A stretch of 23,946 nt of DNA from a virus, in IMG/VR virus record IMGVR_UViG_3300017776_000187, positions 1 to 23,946 of that record; one strand, written 5' to 3'. Positions 17,211 to 23,946 of this stretch are shown here, piece by piece. The notes under the pieces were generated by a model. It searched no databases, was not told where the DNA came from, and worked only from the letters and a program-made list of their open reading frames with translations. Every line of letters starts with the position of its first letter. Within the stretch, counting starts at the first letter, position 1. The position numbers were made by a program, and so were the translations under genes.

Positions 17211-18695
17211 TTAGCTCTTAAATAATACGAAGTTGTTTGCTGCTTGAACGCATAAACATCTTTCAGATAAGAAGTTAACTACCATCTCATCAGCATCAGA
17301 AGTGTAGTTTCCACCAACAGATCCAGTGATCCATGATTTCATTTTTCTATCATCAGCTTCAGAAGCTCTATATCTAACATGTAAGAATGGTCTAGAGATA
17401 TTTTTACCCATAGATTGATCATACACAGTAGATGTACCAGCTGGTACTAAAAGACCTTGAATATCAGTCAAGTTTCCTCTAGTAGTTGAATCATTTAAGT
17501 ATTTCCAGTCAGATTTGTAGAAGTCATAAGAACCTCTTCTGAAACCAGAGAAACCTAAATTTAACGCCATATCTTCTGCGTTGTTGAATACTCCATAAGA
17601 AGCACCACCAGCAACGTGTGAATTTACAGACGCTAACATGTTATCAATTTCTAGAGCAGTGTTTCTATCTAAGAACATCATGTTCTCTTCAATAGCACCT
17701 TGCTTGTCTAATTCTTGAAGAATAGTATCAAATTCTGAAAGACCAGAGTTTGCAACGTATGAACCAGCAGAACCAGCACCGCCATCAGCAGCAGCATAGT
17801 TAAGTTGTACGTCAAAATCAGTTCCAGTAAATACTAAACCTCTTGATTCAACAGCCGCAAAAAGACCTTCAGTACCTTGAACACCAGTAATTGCAGAACC
17901 AGCAGCTACCTGCTCAGCTTCTAACATAGACATTTCTAGGTAGTCTTCAAATCTTAATCTAGCTTCGTGTTCAGACTTCATGTACCATAAGTAACCAGAA
18001 GCTCCGTTTTCAGTTGTAACTTCAACCCAACCGATCTGTGCAGTGTCAGAACCATTAACTTGGTATCTGTCTCTTAAGATGATTGGTCTGTTGCTAAACT
18101 GAGTAAACCCAGCGTCGATGCTACCAACGATTCCTGAAGAACCTTTTGGATATTCATTACCATAAACGAATACTTTGATGTCATCAAGATTAGCAAACAA
18201 AGCGCCATCAGCTAAATCATTAGTTGAATAAGGTAAAACTGTAGCTCCTGTATTTGTAATAGCAGATACTCTACATTTTATTGTATTACCTAATCTAGCT
18301 GATTCATTGTTTACAATGATAACTGTATCAAATTGTTGTACTAAGTGGCCAGCAGGTAATGTAATTGTATTATCAGCAGCTACTGCAACTTGTACAGAGT
18401 TAGCTCCAGATTCTAACGAATCATAAGCGACGTGTAATCTTCCTTGTTCAGACCAAATAACTTGATCAGAAGCAAGAGGCATTTCAGCTCCTACCATTTT
18501 AAGGAAACCAGATACAGTTCTTTTTCCGTATCTTTCTACTTCCTTTTCATAAATTTCTGGTAAAAATTGTTGTGCGAATGTTCCACCGCCAGATGCAGAA
18601 TCGAAGCTCAAATAATTGTCTCCCCACAACGATTGAGTTGGGCGAGGTGTCAAGTGCTGTAATTCAGCACCTTGAGCGGGATTAATAAAAGGCAT
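17211..18695 (-). CDS. Major capsid protein
   Basis: The 494-aa product follows the portal and the scaffold-like gene, the normal place for the shell protein. It starts with MPFINPAQGAELQHL and continues with helix EIYEKEVERYGKRTVSGFL (residues 48-65), then long beta-rich and Gly/Ala-rich segments, a helix EARLRFEDYLEMSMLEAEQ, and a C-terminal domain ending near residue 494, compatible with an HK97-type fold. Its G+C is visibly higher and its codon choice more even than in the neighbouring genes, as often seen for the most expressed virion gene. An A-rich leader without Shine-Dalgarno precedes the ATG and a strong intrinsic terminator follows the stop, both pointing to high, separately controlled expression. 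The fold has not been tested, but order, size and expression signals make the call strong. Confidence 0.9.
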   Translation of the reverse strand: MPFINPAQGAELQHLTPRPTQSLWGDNYLSFDSASGGGTFAQQFLPEIYEKEVERYGKRTVSGFLKMVGAEMPLASDQVIWSEQGRLHVAYDSLESGANSVQVAVAADNTITLPAGHLVQQFDTVIIVNNESARLGNTIKCRVSAITNTGATVLPYSTNDLADGALFANLDDIKVFVYGNEYPKGSSGIVGSIDAGFTQFSNRPIILRDRYQVNGSDTAQIGWVEVTTENGASGYLWYMKSEHEARLRFEDYLEMSMLEAEQVAAGSAITGVQGTEGLFAAVESRGLVFTGTDFDVQLNYAAADGGAGSAGSYVANSGLSEFDTILQELDKQGAIEENMMFLDRNTALEIDNMLASVNSHVAGGASYGVFNNAEDMALNLGFSGFRRGSYDFYKSDWKYLNDSTTRGNLTDIQGLLVPAGTSTVYDQSMGKNISRPFLHVRYRASEADDRKMKSWITGSVGGNYTSDADEMVVNFLSERCLCVQAANNFVLFKS

Positions 18696-18714
18696 AATTT
18701 TTAATTTTTAATGT
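18696..18714 (-). promoter_or_regulatory. A-rich translation-initiation leader of capsid gene (no Shine-Dalgarno)
   Basis: The 19 bases upstream of the capsid ATG read, on the coding strand, as two near-copies of TTAAAAA followed by TTATG. There is no GGAG-like motif. A-rich leaders of this kind stand in for Shine-Dalgarno pairing in Bacteroidota, so this is the likely ribosome entry site of the most expressed gene. Confidence 0.55.
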
Positions 18715-19941
18715 TTAACTTATTTTATTTGTGTTTCTGTTAAACCGAACTTTGAAGTCGTTAGATGAATTACCAGACATAGCTCTAACTTTCATACCAC
18801 CAGACTGTATAACATTTCCATGTGTTTGGTTAGGTGACATATCAACATTTTTAGCTTTAGCCATACTATCCTTGATAGCATCTGCTTTACCTTGTTGATA
18901 GAAATGATTAGCAACTAAATCAGGATTCATAGCTGTGAATAAAGATTTATGATAACCTTTAGCATCCCCAACTTGTTGTGTTTTACTATCAGTAAATTTA
19001 TTAACAAAATTTGTTAGATCCATTTGGTTATTTTTAACCTTATCAGCTTCTTTAATGTTAAGTCTAAATCTTTTTTCTCCAACTCTATATTCAAAACCTT
19101 TGAATTCGTCGTTAAAAACATCATTTGTTTTCTTTTGAAAAACAGATTTATTCTTTTCAATAGTTTTAGCGTCCTCATTGTATCGATTAAAGAAGTCAAT
19201 AGCTTTTTGTTGTTCAGGCGCTAACCTGTTTCCAGCCTTGACTTCAGCATAATATTTGGACTTTTGCCCGTCCAAGTGGCTTTTGGCATTCGCAACTTGC
19301 TCTTTTAATGCCAATTTTTTTCTTTTAATATCTTTTGGGTCGTCAACCTCTTCATCATAAGAATAAAGATCTTCCATAACGAATAATCTTTCTTCATCTG
19401 TTAAGTGAGGTTTTGTTTGTTTAAAGTACTCGTTAAGTAAATCATTATCACCCATATCTGAATAATCTTGATTTAATCTAACGTAATCATTTAAACTACC
19501 ACCGGTTTCGTTCATAAACTCAACTACCTTTTGTATGTTTTCAGGTAGTGGTTCACCAGTATCTTGAGCTTCAGTTACAGCTTCTTCAACTTCTTCTTGA
19601 AGCTCTTCAGTTTTTTCTTCTATTTCTATTTCAGTAATCTCTTCAACAACAGGTGTATCTTCTACCTCTGTTTCTGTTTCAGGAGTAACCTCTTCTTTAA
19701 CCTCTTGTACAGGTTCTTCTTTTGGTTCTTCTTCTTTATTAGATAAATCTACTTTAGCTACATCAGTATCTTGTTTTTTATCAACTTTAGCCCATTTATC
19801 TAAATCTACTTTAATAGTTCCATCATCTTTAACCTCATTTGGATTTGAGGGTTCTTCAACCTTTTGTTCTTCAACAATAGGCTGTTCTTGTACTTGTTCA
19901 ACGATTTCTTCAACCGCCTCAGCTTTCTTTTTTTTAGCCAT
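18715..19941 (-). CDS. Scaffold-like capsid assembly protein
   Basis: A 408-aa hydrophilic protein. After a short Lys stretch (MAKKKK), residues 8-135 are extremely Glu/Val/Pro/Thr-rich and low in complexity. Residues 140-280 are helical and charged, with likely coiled coil (for example KLALKEQVANAKSHLDGQ). The C-terminal third is basic and ends with VRFNRNTNKIS. An acidic, disordered N-terminus, helical core and basic C-terminus located between portal and capsid genes is the usual pattern of phage scaffolding proteins, whose C-terminal basic end binds the capsid protein. No protease motif (Ser/His triad) was seen, so it is unlikely to be a head maturation protease. The start is the only good ATG and is preceded by an A/T-rich leader; the 19-nt gap to the capsid gene suggests co-transcription. 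Confidence 0.8.
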   Translation of the reverse strand: MAKKKKAEAVEEIVEQVQEQPIVEEQKVEEPSNPNEVKDDGTIKVDLDKWAKVDKKQDTDVAKVDLSNKEEEPKEEPVQEVKEEVTPETETEVEDTPVVEEITEIEIEEKTEELQEEVEEAVTEAQDTGEPLPENIQKVVEFMNETGGSLNDYVRLNQDYSDMGDNDLLNEYFKQTKPHLTDEERLFVMEDLYSYDEEVDDPKDIKRKKLALKEQVANAKSHLDGQKSKYYAEVKAGNRLAPEQQKAIDFFNRYNEDAKTIEKNKSVFQKKTNDVFNDEFKGFEYRVGEKRFRLNIKEADKVKNNQMDLTNFVNKFTDSKTQQVGDAKGYHKSLFTAMNPDLVANHFYQQGKADAIKDSMAKAKNVDMSPNQTHGNVIQSGGMKVRAMSGNSSNDFKVRFNRNTNKIS

Positions 19942-19967
19942 AATATAATATTATAAAATTAAACAAA

Positions 19968-22394
19968 TTATCTCGGTTCAAAGGCATTCATGCCAAAACC
20001 GCCACCCATTATATCATTACCTGAAGATTCAAAGTTTTTAGGTGGTTTTTTATTATTTCTTTGATCTATTAATTCAGATTGTTGTGACGCTTGGATTTTT
20101 GTTCTTTCGTCCTTGCGATCTTCTTTTACTTTTTCTTTAGTTTTAAGTATCTCAGTCTCCATTTGCTTTAACTTTAAGTTTAATTCAAACTCAAAATTCA
20201 TAAGCTCTTTCTTAAGCATAGCTTCTTGTTGCATTTTCTGTAACTCTAATTGGCTCTTACCTTGTTCTAATTGCATCTGGCTTTGAGTTAAAGCTTGATT
20301 TTTTTGAACTTCAGCTTGAGCAGCAACTTGTTGAGCTTGAGCGTTTGCTTGTGCTTGTGCTTGTATGTTTTGCTGTTGGATCATTTGATCTTCTTCAGCC
20401 TTTCTTTTACGTTTTAGTTTTAATAACTGATTAGCAAGCTTTATATTTTTAATCTCTCTAATATCTATAGCATCTTCAAGATTTATACCTTGTTGTTGTA
20501 ATGCTTGCTGTATGTTATTTTCTAACATAGCTTTTTCTTCTTCATCAGGTGTTAACTCAATAAATATACCAAAATCATATAAATGCAAGTTGGACATTTC
20601 AGTTAACGTAGCGACATTATGTCTACCTAATTTTTGAACAAAAGCTTCTCTAGTTGGTGAATATTCTATTATATCAGATATTCTAAGTGATAAACACTCT
20701 GCTAATTCTGTTGTTAAGAATAAACCAGCTTGTAATATATGTCTTGTAGCTGTGTTACTATTAGCGGCTGCTAACTTTTGAACACCTACTAATGTCTTAG
20801 CATCTGGCATACTACCATCACGTGCCTCGTTTAATCCCGTGACATCTCTGATCATTTGTAGGTAGTAGTTATATGTTTGTATAAGTGAAGCTAGTTTTTG
20901 TCCCCCAGACCCACTTTGTATTTCTTGAATAGGTACTTTACCTGGATTCATATCACCATCAGACGTAAACGATCTACCAATTATACTACCAGTTTGGAAA
21001 AACATGTTTAATGCTTCTTGTGGATTATAGTTTGTTCCATTACCTAAATCTATTTCAGCTAAACCATCAGCATCTAAATATATACCATCTGGAACCATTC
21101 TAGACATCACCTGTTGAATTTTAAGGTGTGTTAGTTGAATCATATCAGCGAAAGTAGTAATTCTACTAACTAATGACTCTATTTTACCCTTATACATTCT
21201 AGGCGCAACTATATTATAGTTCATTTTGACCTTAGTGTAATCACTCTTAGGTCTCATCATGTTGGATGCTAGTTTCCACTTTAACATTTTTTTAGATCCT
21301 AAAACCATAGCCCCTTCAAATAAAACCTCAATTTGTTTAGATAATTTACCAAAATTAGCTTCTAACAACTCTGTAGGAGGATTAAATTGATCATCTTTAA
21401 CTATAACTTTACTAGCACCTGTTGATGTTGTTTTTGTCTTATAAACTTGAGTCATGTATGTCTTATAATTAAAATATAAGATTTGAACTTGATTTTTATC
21501 TAAATTTGTTGACTCAGATAAAGATCTATTATAAAAACCAGTAGTTTGATGACTTTGATTGCTTAACTCTTTTAAGTCAGCTTCAGTTAATTCTGGAAAC
21601 TCTTTTACTATTTCGTTTATAGGTAGAGTTTTTATTTCACCAAAATAATATACATCTTCGAAATATGGATCCTCAGTATATGAATAAACTATATTTGCTG
21701 GATCAACATACTCTACTTTTACTCCTTGAGATGTATTAAAGCTATTTTTAACACAAGCTATACCTAAAACAGTTAAGTCGTAATTTAATTTTTTACGAGT
21801 TAACTCATATCTATTACCATCTAATAAAACATTTATAGCTTGTTCTTCAGCTATTTCTACAGCTTGCTTGTAGTTTAACTGCATATGAAGTTGTAATTCA
21901 TCTTGGTTTTGAGGTAATACTTCTAGTTGACTAGACATTAAATTTACTCCAAAAGCTTCAGCTGCGTAATCAGTAAGTTCTTTAGACTTCATATCAGCTA
22001 ATATGTTTTCCATATACTTAGTTCTCTTATCTACTCCAAAAGGATCTTGTGTATAAGCTTTTATATCGTATGATCTTTCTGATATACCATTTACTACTAT
22101 ATCTACAAATTTAGGTATAATAGGTACTGGCTTCCAGTCTAAATTAAGATATGATAAATCACCATTTATAGACAACTCATCTTTATATTTTTGAATAGCT
22201 TGTTCTCCTCTCGCGTACAATCTAAGTTTATGGAAGTTATTTTGGTTACTTGCAAATCTATTAGTGCCAGAGTCTCTTTTAAACCACTCGCTTTCTATAG
22301 CTTTACCTATTTTTAAACCGTAATCTAAGGATAACTTCTCTTTGTCAGATACTACTTGACTAGGAAAATAATTGCTCATGTAAGACTCAGCCAT
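19968..22394 (-). CDS. Portal protein
   Basis: An 808-aa protein directly after the terminase gene. Residues 20-600 have the mixed alpha/beta character of portals, with a helix-rich stem/crown part and the conserved-looking MIRDVTGLNEARDGS (residues 514-528), a segment I associate with portals of Bacteroidota and marine podophages. Residues about 655-770 form a long Gln/Lys/Glu-rich coiled coil, and the last 35 residues are Gly/Phe-containing and flexible. The extra C-terminal coiled coil makes it longer than T7 gp8 (536 aa) and could extend into the capsid as a barrel, as known for P22 gp1; this is inference. Start and terminase stop are linked by a TAATATG junction with one base between them, so translation is probably coupled. 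Confidence 0.9.
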   Translation of the reverse strand: MAESYMSNYFPSQVVSDKEKLSLDYGLKIGKAIESEWFKRDSGTNRFASNQNNFHKLRLYARGEQAIQKYKDELSINGDLSYLNLDWKPVPIIPKFVDIVVNGISERSYDIKAYTQDPFGVDKRTKYMENILADMKSKELTDYAAEAFGVNLMSSQLEVLPQNQDELQLHMQLNYKQAVEIAEEQAINVLLDGNRYELTRKKLNYDLTVLGIACVKNSFNTSQGVKVEYVDPANIVYSYTEDPYFEDVYYFGEIKTLPINEIVKEFPELTEADLKELSNQSHQTTGFYNRSLSESTNLDKNQVQILYFNYKTYMTQVYKTKTTSTGASKVIVKDDQFNPPTELLEANFGKLSKQIEVLFEGAMVLGSKKMLKWKLASNMMRPKSDYTKVKMNYNIVAPRMYKGKIESLVSRITTFADMIQLTHLKIQQVMSRMVPDGIYLDADGLAEIDLGNGTNYNPQEALNMFFQTGSIIGRSFTSDGDMNPGKVPIQEIQSGSGGQKLASLIQTYNYYLQMIRDVTGLNEARDGSMPDAKTLVGVQKLAAANSNTATRHILQAGLFLTTELAECLSLRISDIIEYSPTREAFVQKLGRHNVATLTEMSNLHLYDFGIFIELTPDEEEKAMLENNIQQALQQQGINLEDAIDIREIKNIKLANQLLKLKRKRKAEEDQMIQQQNIQAQAQANAQAQQVAAQAEVQKNQALTQSQMQLEQGKSQLELQKMQQEAMLKKELMNFEFELNLKLKQMETEILKTKEKVKEDRKDERTKIQASQQSELIDQRNNKKPPKNFESSGNDIMGGGFGMNAFEPR

Positions 22395-22395
22395 A

Positions 22396-23946
22396 TTATT
22401 GTTTTATTAATTTTGAATGATACCCTCTATTTTTGTATCTAGCTATTTTTAAATTTATTTTTTCTTTTTCAACATTTTCTCTTGGTGAGTATAAATGTCT
22501 ATTGCAAGCCATTATTGCTAATCCGCTACTAATACTCGCGTCGAACTTAGTTCTTCTTGTTATATCAAAACCAGCCCAATCATTTAGTGTTTGATTAAAA
22601 GCCATATCACCATAACTACCATCTTGCTTCAATCCCACGTGGTCTTGTATATACATTTCAATAGCTGCGGCGTGTGCTTGCTTAATATCTTCACTTGAGT
22701 TAGGCATGCCACCTACTTCTCTTTCAGCAACTGACAGTTTGTTCCAAACTTTATCAGGTCTGTTCATAGAGTATTTTCTATATCCTCTACGTTTTAAATA
22801 GTATAATAATCTAGGTTTATTGTTTTCAGCAAGTATTGGCATACCGTAAAAAACTAATGCCATTAAAACATCTTCAAAAAATATTTCAGCTGTTTGAGGT
22901 CTAGCTATATATTCTAAAAAGAAACTACTAGCAGGCGCATCCTCCATGCTAAACTTAGTTAAACCGTGTAAAGCACCTTTAGATCCTTTACCATCAACTG
23001 TACCTGATATATCGTAACTGTCACAACCAAAAGCACCCATATGCTCATTACCTGGATGTTTAGCTCCATTTTTTACTATTTGTTTATTTTGTAAATGAAC
23101 AGGTGGTACCCATGATATGTTAAATCTACCTTGTTGATTTGGTAAAAACCTAACACTGGTATCTTTTATACCTCCAGCCCATTGAAAATTTCCAGTAGTA
23201 TAACCACTAGACTCTTCATTTACATCTATTTGTTCGTATATTTTAACTAAATTAAATATACTATTTTTAGTTTCATCTCTGAAAGCATGTTCTTCAGTAC
23301 GTGGAAACTGTCTATAAAATTCGTTTAAAGCATCTTGATCATTACGTAAACCATCTGCTTCGTTTTGCCAGTGATCAATAACACCTGTGTCTATGTAATC
23401 CCCATACGGGCCTTTAACCTCTTGCTCTGGTGTTTTGAATACAGGTATTCCATAAGAATCAATGAATCCCTCGTAGTTCCATTCCATAGGTATGAACAAA
23501 CTATATAGTCCCGAACTAGTCTGTCCGTTGCGGTTTCTTTTGGTAACATCTGAGTTTTCATATAGTTTTTTAAAGTTATCACCACCTTTATCTAAAGCGT
23601 TTGATGTTGATCCCATCATACACTTACCAATTACTCTACTACCTAATCTAAGGGTGGTTTTCGTAACACGCCAGTTGTTGAGGATGTTGTTCGGCCTCTC
23701 CCACTTGCCGGATTCGTCATGTACAAGTAGTTTGAGTTTCTCTCCATCGTAGGAGTTGTCCCCCGTGTTCTTCCAGTCGATCGTGGTGTCCAAGCCCTCG
23801 AGCTCCTGTACGGTTTCGTTACTGGTAAGTTTTCTTCTGGTAAGCTTACTGGCTGGGACTCTGAAGGCAAGCTCGGTCTTTGGACGGTCCATTCCGTCCT
23901 GGATGGGCTTGAAAAAGAAGGGATAGTTAACTGATATGGGTACCAC
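22396..23946 (-). CDS. terL: Terminase large subunit, N-terminus cut by window edge
   Basis: The packaging motor ATPase and nuclease. The visible part (516 codons) starts at the right edge, so the Walker A region lies outside. Residues 71-79 (numbered from the edge) are a Walker B strand LKLLVHDES with D77 and the catalytic E78. Residues 111-122 (MGSTSNALDKGG) match the coupling motif. The C-terminal RNase H-like nuclease has AFGCDSYD with D309 and D312, and AENN with E374, as candidate metal ligands. The last 30 residues are strongly basic. A GTG occurs at the very edge, but it is simply where the window ends. The first 306 bases are near 50% G+C, far above the rest of the gene, while the protein stays in frame and plausible. 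It heads the structural module; stop and portal start are one base apart. Confidence 0.92.
   Translation of the reverse strand: MVPISVNYPFFFKPIQDGMDRPKTELAFRVPASKLTRRKLTSNETVQELEGLDTTIDWKNTGDNSYDGEKLKLLVHDESGKWERPNNILNNWRVTKTTLRLGSRVIGKCMMGSTSNALDKGGDNFKKLYENSDVTKRNRNGQTSSGLYSLFIPMEWNYEGFIDSYGIPVFKTPEQEVKGPYGDYIDTGVIDHWQNEADGLRNDQDALNEFYRQFPRTEEHAFRDETKNSIFNLVKIYEQIDVNEESSGYTTGNFQWAGGIKDTSVRFLPNQQGRFNISWVPPVHLQNKQIVKNGAKHPGNEHMGAFGCDSYDISGTVDGKGSKGALHGLTKFSMEDAPASSFFLEYIARPQTAEIFFEDVLMALVFYGMPILAENNKPRLLYYLKRRGYRKYSMNRPDKVWNKLSVAEREVGGMPNSSEDIKQAHAAAIEMYIQDHVGLKQDGSYGDMAFNQTLNDWAGFDITRRTKFDASISSGLAIMACNRHLYSPRENVEKEKINLKIARYKNRGYHSKLIKQ

Noticed and set aside
19564-19746. Plus-strand frame coding for a Phe/Tyr/Leu-rich 'membrane' peptide
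   Set aside because: It is the antisense reading of the Glu-rich scaffold region; the apparent hydrophobicity is an artefact of GAA/GAG codons read backwards.
23492-23752. Overlapping open frames on both strands inside the terminase gene
   Set aside because: They arise in the higher-G+C segment where stops are rarer; the terminase frame carries recognisable motifs and the others do not.
23944-23946. GTG at the right edge as terminase start
   Set aside because: The Walker A region expected upstream of the Walker B strand is missing, so the gene continues beyond the window.

Overview
This window reads as part of the structural (virion) module of an uncultured tailed bacteriophage. All convincing genes lie on the minus strand, so transcription runs from the right end to the left. 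Genes are packed with spacers from a 1-nt overlap to about 77 nt. There are no tRNA or rRNA genes, no CRISPR array, no insertion sequence and no convincing plus-strand gene. No gap exceeds 300 bases. The DNA is AT-rich. Start codons are preceded by A/T-rich leaders without a Shine-Dalgarno motif, which is typical of phages of Bacteroidota, so a (probably marine) flavobacterial host is my best inference.

In order of transcription the layout is: terminase large subunit (partial, its N-terminus lies off the right edge); portal; an acidic scaffold-like protein; major capsid protein, followed by a strong UUCG-loop intrinsic terminator; a 242-aa protein of unknown role; two head-tail adaptor/ring candidates, the second starting with a T7 tail-fibre-like domain; a 1446-aa nozzle/muzzle-like protein; a Ser/Thr-rich beta-sandwich fibre-like protein; a 121-aa small structural protein; two probable internal virion proteins; and one giant reading frame that fills positions 1-5975 and runs off the left edge (at least 1991 codons).

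The order portal-scaffold-capsid-ring-nozzle-fibre-internal proteins, with no sheath, tail-tube or tail-chaperone genes, fits a short-tailed (podovirus-like) particle. A relationship to crAss-like or other Bacteroidota podophages is possible but cannot be shown here.

The most interesting object is the giant protein. In one uninterrupted frame it carries hydrophobic/amphipathic stretches, a coiled-coil region, an HExxH metallopeptidase motif, a segment resembling sigma-70 region 2, and a C-terminal HAD phosphatase fold with its main motifs intact. It looks like a multi-domain 'polyvalent' effector that could be packaged and ejected into the host. A second oddity is an abrupt rise to about 50% G+C in the terminase gene near 23640, against roughly 32-37% nearby.
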